From positions 19,864,001 to 19,928,000 of the forward strand of contig NC_088331.1 of NCBI RefSeq assembly GCF_036884655.1: a stretch of DNA of 64,000 nt. Direction: 5' to 3'. Under the pieces are notes generated by a model that worked only from the letters and a program-made list of their open reading frames with translations, was not told the origin of the DNA and searched no databases. The position numbers were made by a program, and so were the translations under genes. How positions within the stretch are numbered: position 1 is the stretch's first letter; each line of letters opens with the position of its first letter. Positions 21,407 through 31,137 of this stretch are shown piece by piece. This DNA is from Musa acuminata AAA Group. Taxonomy: Eukaryota > Streptophyta > Magnoliopsida > Zingiberales > Musaceae.

Positions 21407-22350
21407 TTTAACACCCAAATTGAAATTGCTCTTTTCGGCTACCAAGAGGGTTACTCTCTCATTCGTCCTCCCTTTTTCAATGGGATGGACTACACTTGTT
21501 GGAAAACTCGAATGAGTCTTCTTGCTTTCATTGAACCTTGATTTATGGCATATAGTTGAAAACATATTTGAAATGTCTTCTCTTCCAATGAACTATTGGA
21601 ATGATTTGGAGAAGAATAAGTTTTCTCTAAATTCAAATGCTATGAATGCCTTGTTTTGCACCTTAGATAAAAATGAATTCAATCGGGTTTCTTTCTGCGA
21701 AATGGCTTTCGACATATGGCACACTCTTGAAATCACACACGAAGGCACTTCTAGAGTTAAAGATTCGAAAATCAACTTTTTAATGCATGATTTCGAGCTT
21801 TTTCAAATGAAGCCAAGCGAAACCATTGTTGACATGTACACTTGTTTTACGGATGTCGTCAATGATTTAAAAGCTCTTTGCAAATATTTCTCAAATTTTG
21901 AACTTGTTAGTAAAGTTTTACGATCACTTTCTAAAGCTTGGGAATTAAAAATAACGAAAATACAAGAAACAAAAGATTTAAATAATTTTTCACTTGAAGA
22001 ATTTATCAGTTCATTGATGACATATGAAATGGTGCACAATGCACATGATGAACATGATGAACAAAATCACCTTCCAAAGAATAGGAAGGATTTGGGACAT
22101 AAAGCATAAGCTCAAGTGATGGTGAACAAGAACTACTCACTAATAATTTAAAAAATTAAAGAAACAAAAATTTAAGAACAAAAAAAACATAACTATTTGC
22201 TTTGAATGCAAGAAGAAGAACATAAAGTGGGATGAATCAAGCTCCTCTAAAAATGAGGAGAAAATCAAGAAAGGCGAGGTGACAAATTACGCCTTAACGA
22301 CATTCAACGATGAGGTAATCAAAATGCCTTTAATTTATTTCGAAATTACA
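21407..22350 (+). pseudogene. Copia-type gag (DUF4219/UBN2 region), broken
   Basis: The protein would form the element's particle. The start codon is lost: the position matching ATG at 56781 reads ATT (21431-21433). The first part (GYQEGYSLIRPPFFNGMDYT) is in one frame, and a one-base deletion near 21533 moves it to the frame starting MNLDLWHIVE. The UBN2 core follows: ALDKNEF-type, FDIWHTLEITHEGT, LMHDFELFQMKPSET and EEFISSLMTYEMV. The frame breaks at 22109. The tail is recovered in another frame as CFECKKK (half a zinc knuckle), WDESSSS and an acidic end stopping at 22350. Closest relatives are the gag genes at 49650-50594 and 56781-57710. Confidence 0.88.
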
Positions 22351-24997
22351 TAATATTTTTCATGATGCATTTTCATTTTTTCTTTAGTTTAGAATTAATT
22401 TTCTTGAAAATTACATATTTAAAAATAAAAAAGCAAAAATTATAATCATTCTAGTAATTTTAAAAATGATAATGAAAATTTCATGTTTAATGAAAATGCA
22501 AAAATAAAATTGGATCATGCTTACCTTTCTAATGATTTTAAAAATAATCATGAAAATTGCATGTCTTATGAAAATACAACAAAATGTAAGATTTAAATGT
22601 AATAATAATCCTATGTATGTTTTTGAAAAATTTCTTCTTAATGATTTTCAATTTTTATTGAAAAATGATTAAAAATACCTTATGAAATCATGCTATATGT
22701 AGTTAAGTAATAATGCGTATCATTGTTATTTCTTGGTTTTGATTAAATAAAATCATGTTTGATTTGAAGAAATACATAATAATGTAATATTAAATATTTT
22801 GATACCATGATTGACAATTTTATGCATGATATTTTAAGTTATACATGATGATAAGCATATGTTATTTTAATGAGTGTATTTGAAATGCATGAACTTATTA
22901 AAATCATTTTTTGGATATTTTTAATTCCTTCAATTAATTGCTATAATGAGAACTTTACACTATTATATGCCTTAATAATATCATGGAAATTATGTATTTT
23001 GGATACAAAAATTTCCATGATCATGAACATGTTTTATCTTCATGATTGTGTTTGAAAATCTATAGCAAAATCATGTCCGAATGCATGAAAGTGTTAAATT
23101 TCATTTTCGGATTTTCTTGATCCTAACAATTCATTTTGGAAAATCTATTGATCTTGATGGTTTTATGATGAAATTCATTTTTCGATCTTAAATGTTGATG
23201 CATGTTTTTATTTAACATAAATGAAAAAGCATGCTAACATGAAATCAATCACTTAAAATGAAATACTTAAAAAAGGAAAAATATATTATCAATGATATCA
23301 TGAATCTACTTATGTTATGAATTTTATGAACCATAAAAATGATTTTGATGATTTGAATTTGAGATGAGTTTTATCAAAATCATGATCTTGATTTCTTGGA
23401 ATAATATGAGATTTCCTTTGAGAATCATTTCGATTATTTAAAAGGAGATTTGTCGATTCATGGAATTTTGGATTCATGACTTGATCCTTCATTTGTTTAT
23501 GAGATGGTTGAAATTTTTGTACCTTTGAATTCTTTCCTTCTCCTTTCGATTATTGAATTTATGTATGTTATATGGTGAAGATTTAAAACCATGTTTGGAT
23601 ATTATGCATACCCAAGAAATGTTGATTTGACAAATTGAATGAATTGAAAATGAATGATGATTTTTCTCTTGAATATAACTTGTGTTTTTTTGTATGAATC
23701 GTCATTTTGATTTCTCGACATTCGATACATGAGATTTTATTATGAATCAAAATTTCTCATTAATCGATCTCCTACGATTCTATTTAAAATTTTCTTAAGA
23801 GGAGATTTTCTACATGAATCATGATTTTTTCTTGTGAGTTCTTAGATTTATTACTTGATTTTCTTTTAAAACAATATCTCTTCTTTGTACTCCTATAATT
23901 TTTCTTGATATTTTATTTAAAGAAGATATTTACTATATAAATCATATCTTTTGGTATTCAAATGATTTTACATGATTTCTTTGTATTTATGGCTTGCATG
24001 GCTTGAAATGTGTTGGAATGATGCATGCAACACTATGATTTTTCCCTTAGATAAAAATACATGCAACACTTTGATTTTTTTTGAAATAATGTGAAAATCA
24101 ATAATTATCATTTTCTGATAGAATGATGATTTGGAATCATGCATGTAATGATGATGTTATATTTTATATATATGATGATTTGGCATTATGCATGTAATAC
24201 TTTAACTTATGATAATGATGCATGCAATGATGAAATATTCATGATAAAATAATTGTTTTAACATTCACGACTTGAATTTTCATCAATGCTATTTACCTTT
24301 GTCATGATTTAGATATTGACGTAAAGGGTCTTCCCTTCTTTTTGCCAATGACAAAAGAGGAGAAAGAGTTGCTAATATGCACATCTCAAAATAAAAGATG
24401 CTAGCTTGCACAATTCAAGAATGAAGCAAAATTTTGCTAGCTTGCGCTTGGCAAAGGAAGCAAAAAATAGCACTTCTCAAAAGAGAAGAAAGAACTTACT
24501 ATCTTGAACATCACAAAAATTTGCTACCTTGCATGATGTAAAATTTGCTAGAATTGCTTGTGATCTAAAGAGAAGCAAAGAGTTGCTATCTCAAAAGAAG
24601 CAAAAGTGCTATCTTGCCTATCTCAAGAAAAGCAAATATGCCAACTTGCACATCCTTAAATTTGCTAGCTAGTATGTTGCTATCTTACTACCTTGCATAT
24701 TGATGATGATAGCAAAATTGAATGATGATAGAACTTGAAGATTTATTACGCAACGATTTGAACTCCTATCTTTTAAACACATGATAGTGGAACTTCTCCT
24801 TTTTATTGATGATAAAGAGGGAGAAGTATGATCATGTTATGCTTGATGACGTATTGTAAATATTCATGATGAATATTTGTGATGACTTGAATTTGGCTTG
24901 AATTCAAGGTTCTATCAATATGGCATATTGATAGGGGGAGTTTGTTTAAACACCGAGTGTTAAGGTTAACTCCGTCGTCGGTTGGTTGTCATCATCA
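22351..24997 (+). other. AT-rich non-coding body of gag-only element B
   Basis: About 2.65 kb with no credible open frame in either strand, rich in CATGATT, ATGATGATTT and ATGCATG words. Bases 24375-24720 are a degenerate repeat of GCTATCTTG, CAAAAGAAGCAAA and TTGCTAG words. The same kind of repeat is found at 47160-47700 (minus) and 59985-60340, always in the same place relative to the 3' LTR. Purine-rich motifs follow at 24347 and 24807 (GAGGGAGAAG), and 24931 (ATAGGGGGAG). Confidence 0.75.
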
Positions 24998-25011
24998 AAA
25001 AAGGGGGAGAT
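24995..25011 (+). promoter_or_regulatory. Main polypurine tract of gag-only element B
   Basis: CAAAAAAGGGGGAGAT directly before the 3' LTR start at 25012. Part of a set of several purine tracts, as described for Sireviruses. Confidence 0.85.
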
Positions 25012-26664
25012 TGTTGAATCTTGGATTTTGATGATGAAACCAATCAATATGTGTTTCTGTTTTAATCAGCGTTTTGAGTGACACAGGATGCTTCGATTAG
25101 GATAAGACAATTAAAGCAGGAAGAATCAAGTTGGGCCGGAGGAACATGTCAGAAGATTGGACGTCAGGCCGGTGGATCGGTCAACGTATTGACAGAAGGC
25201 TTCGGGCCATGGATTCGGGCATCGGGCCAAGTAGAGCGGAGATTGTGCCAAGGATATTGGAGTTACGGAGTTAACAGGCCGATTGGGCAATAGGCCGCAA
25301 GAGAGGACGATGCACCAAAGAATCGGACGAAGCGTCGAGGGACCAATGACATGCCGGACAACTTGATTAGATGCTTAGGATTAATTGTCAAGATCAAAGT
25401 GTGTTTTACATGTGTATGATTAACTATGATAGCAAGACATGAAGCAAACTGAAGTCCCGGAGTCAAAGACGCGACATCGTTGGGAGTTCGAGAGTTTGTC
25501 GGAAGTCTGGACGTTCGTCGAAGGTTTTAGTGGAACTAGTTGAGAAGTCACGGAGCTTGCCAAGAGGCTCGTCAGAACTCGCCAAGTGGATCGTCGCAAG
25601 TCCAAGAGCTTATCGAGAGTCCGCCGAAACATTGCCGAGATTTCGTCGGAGGTTCGCTAGAAGATCGCCGAAAGCTCGCCGAAAGAATAGACTTACGAAC
25701 TTAGTTTAGCTTATAATATGTCTTAGGAATCGTAGTTAGAACGTAATTGGGCTTGGATTGGGCCAACCCAATTACGGGCTAGTTAGGCCCATGTAAGAAC
25801 TGTGTTGGGCCCAATAAGAAGCCCAAATAGTGCCCCAAGAAGACTCACCGTCGTGGCACAGTCTTCGAGATTGTCAAGCGGTGGTACCGCTAGTCTGGGT
25901 GGTTGTACCACCCCTAGCAAGGTGCCAGGCGATGGTACCGCCAGTCTGGGCAATGGTATTGCCCAGCACTGCACCCCAGGTGGTGGTACCGCTAGACCTG
26001 GGCAGTGGTACTGCCCAAGACAGTGTCAGTCAAACTGACACTGTGTGGTGGTACCGCCCAACGTAGGCGGTGGTACCGCCCGTGCCCGGGGAATCCAGGA
26101 TGAGATGTTTTTAGGCTCCAAGTTTGAATCAAATTGAAGCCTATAAATACCCCTCTCATCCCTGGTTAAACCACATAAGCATAGAGAGATTAAAAGAGAG
26201 AAAACGCTACTGCAATCTCTAGAATTTCCCTCCTCTAAATTCTAAGTGTTAGAATTCTGTTTAGAGAGGAGAATAAGTGCTTGCAAGGGTTGCCTCCTAA
26301 ACCCAGTAAAAAGAGAAGAGGGGTGTAAGAACGAGGTTAATCTTTACCTAGTAAAGGAAGATCGTTAGTGGATGCCGGTGGCCTCAACGAAAGAGGAATC
26401 GGAGGAGTAGATGTAGGTCACGATTGACCGAACCACTATAAACTACCATCTTCTATGGTTTGCATTTTATTCTTGACATTTGCATACTGCAAACTACTTA
26501 GATAGTCACTATGCTTCCTTATGCTTCCATGCTATTAACTTTCCGAAATTGATTTTTAACGTAAACGACTTTTATCGTACAAAGGTTTTTTGAACCAACG
26601 TAGTTTTTACCGCTGCACTAATTCACCCCCCCCCCCCGCCCTCTTAGTGCTCCTGATCCTAATA
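25012..26664 (+). repeat. 3' LTR of gag-only element B
   Basis: 1,653 bp, TGTTGAATCTTGG to GATCCTAATA (CA changed to TA). TATA box at 26142-26148, palindromes at 25870-26085, poly-C at 26625-26637. It differs from the 5' LTR by many transitions, one short TATGCTTCC duplication near 26520 and one extra palindrome unit. Confidence 0.9.
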
Positions 26665-27300
26665 TTATCTACATAAATCTCATGATATAAATGTAAGGCA
26701 TGATTTTATATGATCATGAGATGAAACGACAACCAATCTAAAAACTTTCATATTGTGATATTCTCAAAAAGTTTTACGATGCATATAAGACATTTGCATT
26801 ACACAACATATTAGCTTTTGCAATTCATATAAGTCATGCTATCACATTTGCGATGCCTATAAGACATTTGCATTACATAAGCTTTTGCAATTCATATAAG
26901 TCATACCATCGATGCATATAAGACATTTGCATTACACAAGCTTTTACAATTCATATAAGTCATGCTATCGATGCATATAAGACATTTGCATTATACAACA
27001 TATTAGCTTTTGTAATTCATATAAGTCATGCTATCACATTAGCACAAGTCATCAATCTTTTGCTCATTCTTCTTCCCCTTTGTTATCAACAAAAAGGAGA
27101 TGAGACTTTAAGCGTATAATTTGTGATCATAAAATCATTAGAAAAGAAGTTCAGCATAAAGATCGATCATACAAAATTCATGTCATTAGAAAAATTCAGC
27201 ATTCATACAAAAAAGAGATGGCAAAATGACAAAGCTTTAACTTTGCATTATAATTAACCATACAAGGATCGCATGTCAAGGTAGCAGAATAAGAAGGCAT
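26665..27300 (-). other. Family C 3' non-coding region (outer side of element B)
   Basis: Continuation of the family C body after the nested element. A minus-strand AAGGGG-type purine tract near 27075-27090 (TTCCCCTTTGTTATC on the plus strand) aligns with 31762-31795 of the plus-strand copy. No credible open frame. It includes the tandem repeat described next. Confidence 0.7.
26778..27040 (-). repeat. Four-unit tandem repeat, 59 or 72-73 bp
   Basis: Units start with CGATGCATATAAGACATTT at 26778, 26851, 26910 and 26969, with lengths of 73, 59, 59 and 72 bp. The two outer units carry an extra CAACATATTAG segment that the two inner ones lack. All end in TCATATAAGTCAT followed by (GC/AC)TATC. 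Confidence 0.9.
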
Positions 27301-28112
27301 ATCGATTATTCCTTACGTGGAAATCCATTGTTCTTATACATGACATCTATCTTTTGATTCATTTGTCATAGTTCCCTCAAAATTTAAGCTTGCTGTAATT
27401 GAATTTGGTCTTGTTGTGATTTGAGTTGCTCTTGTTGTGATTTGATCTAATGTAATTCTGCCATAATGAGATCTTCAGAAGATGAAGCAGGAGCTGATTC
27501 TGAAGGTGCTACACCAAAGCGACTAGGAGGAGGAGGTTCATTTCCCCTAAAAATTAGTGTTTCAGAGTGTTCTATTGGTGGGGGAACTGAATCAGTCCTT
27601 ATAGGTTGCCTAACCCAAATACCATTGCTAAAAGTGCACCTAAGTCTTTTGAGCAGGTTTCTATTGATAGTGGTAAATCAATCAACTTGAATTATCTTCA
27701 TCGGGTGAGACACAAATATTATGGGCAAGTATTAATCGAGTGACTAACCCCCCATAAGGTAACATTGTGTCTTTAGCTATTATGTCATGCATATGTTGCC
27801 AGATTAGGTATCTAAAACAATTATGTTGGTCGGTCATTATCTAATACATAGTGCTTAGCTCTATTTGACTAATTTCATCATGATGAAATTGTTTGGGAAG
27901 TAGTATGCTAGTCATGATGTGATGAAGAAATTTAGAGTTAAAGAGTAATAAGTGCTCGTAATTTTTGGGAATCATGCCTAGGTTTGGATTTGCAAAAATA
28001 GTTTCTAAGGCTTCGGAGTAGGTTGCTCCTATTGCATTAATATCCCATTTATTTATAAAATAATAGCCCCTGTCCTTTTCGGCAATTCTAATTAATTCAC
28101 ATATAGTGCTAT
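27301..28112 (-). pseudogene. Sirevirus env-like ORF, degenerate
   Basis: Read leftwards from 28112. The first 90 codons (to 27842) include ELIRIAEKDRGYYF, NYEHLLLFNSKFLHHI and SILLPKQFHHDEISQIEL, which fit the plant 'putative transposon protein' domain found in the extra ORF of Sireviruses. After a stop it continues with LPYGGLVTRLI, then in a shifted frame a Pro/Ser-rich stretch and a Gln-rich likely coiled coil (KSQQEQLKSQQDQIQLQQA, about 27395-27450). The position, between pol and the 3' LTR, is that of the env-like gene. Any role of this protein is unproven. Stops and frameshifts kill this copy, and its start is lost at the Angela junction. Confidence 0.72.
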
Positions 28113-29705
28113 CACATAACGCAACATCACATGCGCAGCGGAAGAACAAGAAAACAAAATCCCCGATTCCCAAAGAGATGTTCGTCATCGTGCGAAGATT
28201 GGTGCGCAAAATCCGCGAAACTAAAAAACTGCATATATAATAGATTGTGTTACCTAGGGAGATCGTATATCCCTGTTTCCTTACAGATCCTTATGAGAGG
28301 GTGAAGAAGGTCAAGCGTCCTCCTCTCTAGTGGTGATCCACATAGCAGGGCTATGATGACGCTCCTCAAAACTCCAGGCCTACTCTAAGGTGGAGAGGGG
28401 AAGGAGAATAGGAGAGGCAAGCAAAGGCTCTAGCCTAAGAGGCTCTGAATCCCTCCTATTTATAGAGGTCCCCTATCAAACCCTCATGGATCCTCGCCTA
28501 GTGGGTATTGGATATGCATCCAATAACCCAAGCCTTTTAGATTAGTGGATCTCTATCCAATAATCTCTCATGGGTTCTTATTGGATCTCGTCTATCAGAT
28601 CCAATAATTCAGGGGCTTATCGGATATCCAATAAGACAAGGGCTCCATCGGATATCTGATATCCGAACCTCTACTCATCGCAATGCCTACCATATGTGTG
28701 TGACCCTCTAGGCCCAATATCGAGCTGGCCGTGAGTCATACCTGTCAGAACTCCTTCTAACTCAATGAATTATTATCTCTGTAATAATTCACTTGACTCA
28801 TCGACTACGGACGTACTAGGCCACTACGTCGTAGTCTCCATATGATACAGGGGAATCCAATCCGTTGGACCTGTCTGTCCTCAGTTACCGTATACCTATA
28901 GTCCCTTATCCATCTAATATCCTAGAGACCGTATATCGAGAATTGTGCTGTCAAACCCATATGGTTTCTACTCGAGTCTCGCTCTAATCGGATTCTCCCG
29001 GAGAACTCTTTCTCTCTAAACCTAAATGACCCTGGCTAGAGATTTGTCTGAGCAAGAACACATGGGATATTCCTCTCATGACGCCGAGAGTGGATGATCC
29101 TCTATCGACACTCAATAGCCCTCGTAAGGTCGACTACCACTCCCAACGACCAGTTGTACTAGATCTGGGACAACCAAACCTATAAGTCTGGTATGAAAAA
29201 GTGGAGCACTCATACAGAACATCATTGGTGTCTCAAGTCTAAGGACCAGATATACCACTAGGACTATGGAATCGCTGTTTGACAATAAGACATCATCAAC
29301 CATCCAGCATTCCATAAGCGGATCAATCAGTGAATTCATTCTCTAATGAGCACCTGTACTATATCCCTAGTGTCCCTACATAAGTAGCTATGAGACCCGC
29401 TGCATCCATCATATGGACGAGTATACAGCACACTAGTCTGTCCGGTTATCACGATGTCCCTCTCGAGTAACCTATGACCGGGATTATTTAGGATATGCGT
29501 TTAAAGGTGAATCGATCTCATTTTCGTGATCTCATCACGATCCAATTCCCATTGCCCAAATCCAAGGACATCACAATATATATATGCATATATGCAATAG
29601 TTATAAAGTGATATATGCCAAAATATAATAAGCAAAAAATATTCTGTATCAAGTCATACGTGCCATCACTCACGTGATTGGTTTGCTGGGCACCTATGAC
29701 GAGCA
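28113..29705 (-). repeat. 3' LTR of Angela copy 2
   Basis: About 1,593 bp. It starts TGCTCGTCATAGG (minus strand) at 29705. The other end lacks the last 20 or so bases (CCCAACA end missing) and joins the env-like sequence at 28112. Minus-strand TATA near 28456-28463. Confidence 0.88.
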
Positions 29706-29845
29706 ATCTCCCACTTGACCTAAAGTCAATCACCTATCTGTCTGATCCCCATCAGACCCCTATGACGCTCAAAGACAATCTGAGACAACAGCTTTATCAA
29801 TGGATCTGCAATGTTATCTTCAGATGGAACTCTTTCCACTGCTAC
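29706..29845 (-). pseudogene. Polypurine tract and end of Angela copy 2 RNase H
   Basis: The minus-strand polypurine tract AAGTGGGAGAT lies at 29706-29716, followed by the end of the pol frame (matching 13477-13600). The Tekay-like element then interrupts it, and the gene resumes at 39001. Confidence 0.75.
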
Positions 29846-30752
29846 TGTAATATCCCTCACTTTTGAAAATTATTAATAAGGATTTATATATAAATTTAAC
29901 GACCTATACGTAAATATAAAAAATTCAAGGACTAAACTGCTAAGTTGCAAAATGAAAAGAAAATAAAGAAAATCGAAAATTTTGGTTTTATCCCACCGCC
30001 TCCCACGCACTCTCTATTTCTTCGAGAAATAGAGAGGAGCAGTGGGGCGTGAGGAGAGAAGAAAGAAGAAGAAGAGGGAAAAGAAGAGGGGAGGAAGAGG
30101 GAGAAGAGAATAAAAGAAGAAGAAGAAGAAGAGAGGGAAGATGGAGAGGAGAGGGAGAAGCAGCAGCAGCAGCTAGGGCTGCTGCACCTCTGTTTCCCGT
30201 AGGTGGAAACAGAGGAGAGGATGTGTGGGGCGTTGGGGAGGAGAAGGGAAGAAGAAGAAGAGAGGAGGATAGCTGCGGCAAGGCTGCAGCGAGGAGGTGT
30301 GTGGCATTAGGGAGGAAAAGGGAAGAGGAGAAGAAGAGAAGGAGAAGAAGAGGGAAAAGAGAGGGACGAGGGAGAGGAGCGAGAGGTGGCAGCAGCTAGG
30401 GCTGCAGCACCTCTGTTTCCTGCAGGTGGAAACAGAGGAGAGGTGTGGGGCGTTCGAAGAGGAGAAGAAGAAGAAGAGGAAGCAGGAGAAGAGGTTGTGA
30501 TACCTCTGTTTCCTGCAGAGGAAACAGAGGAGAGGGTGTGTGTGACACTGGGGAGGAGGAGGGAAGAAGAAGAGGAGAAGAAGAAGAGAAGGGAAAGGAG
30601 GAGCTGCGGCTGCGGCGGTGGAATCTACAGCTGGAAGAGAAGGAGAGGAAGAGATGGTGAGGAAGAAGAGAAGAAGTAGAAGCGGGTGAAGAGGCAGCAC
30701 CTCTATTACCTGCAGGAGGAAACAGAGGAAAGGAGGTGCTGTTCGTCGGGGA
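29846..30752 (+). repeat. Truncated 5' LTR of the Tekay-like element
   Basis: Matches the first 960 or so bases of the 3' LTR (from 34916). It contains a GA-rich block from 30043 and five hairpins with a CCTCTGTTTCC / GGAAACAGAGG-type stem. Long open frames on both strands are Arg/Glu/Gly-rich one way and Ser/Pro/Leu-rich the other, caused by composition and not genes. It stops at about 30752, at a junction with copia RNase H. Confidence 0.85.
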
Positions 30753-31137
30753 CATGCACTTGTTTCTTGGACTTCCAAGAAACAAAATTCAGTAGCACTA
30801 TCTACGGCAGAAGCCGAATACATTGCTGCGAGTGCATGCTGTGCACAAGTTGTTTGGATGAAAAACACATTAGAAGACTATGGAATTCACTTTAAAAATA
30901 TTCCCATAAAATGTGATAATACTAGTGCCATATGTCTTACTAAAAATCCAATTCAACATTCTAGAACTAAGCACATCCATGTTAGGCATCAATTCATACG
31001 CGATCATGTCCTTAACAATGATGTTGTTCTAGAATTCATTGACACAAAGCATCAATTAGCAGATATATTCACAAAAGCCTTGAATGAAGACCAATTTGAA
31101 TTCATTAGAAGGGAATTAGGTATGTTAAATTATCCCT
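30750..31137 (+). pseudogene. Copia RNase H domain, 5'-truncated but open
   Basis: The frame gga-cat-gca from 30750 stays open for 129 codons to the stop at 31138-31140. It shows LVSWTSKKQNSVALSTAEAE with the catalytic Glu in the typical STAEAEY motif, then KCDNTSAICLTKNP with a catalytic Asp, KHIHVRHQFIRD and KHQLADIFTKAL with the last Asp. The end RELGMLNYP is typical of Sirevirus and related copia pol. It is the least damaged coding piece in the window, but it has lost the start of pol and cannot be expressed from its own promoter. Confidence 0.88.

Larger units (their letters stand above)
19779..26664 (+). mobile_element. Gag-only non-autonomous Sirevirus-like element (subfamily B)
   Basis: A complete 6,886-bp element: LTRs at 19779-21374 and 25012-26664, target duplication CTATC/TTATC (19774-19778, 26665-26669), tRNA-Met primer site at 21377, gag at 21407-22350, then 2.7 kb of AT-rich non-coding DNA with purine tracts. 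No protease, integrase or reverse transcriptase can be seen in any frame. This is the structure of TR-GAG elements, which must borrow the enzymes of an autonomous relative, most likely a Sirevirus. It inserted into the 3' internal end of the family C element. Confidence 0.9.

Noticed and set aside
27466..27690. A plus-strand open frame of 74 codons
   Set aside because: It is the antisense of the env-like relic, whose minus-strand reading shows family motifs.
30049..30679. Several Arg/Glu/Gly-rich plus-strand open frames
   Set aside because: Same GA-rich LTR block in the 5' copy; low complexity and length differences between the two LTR copies.
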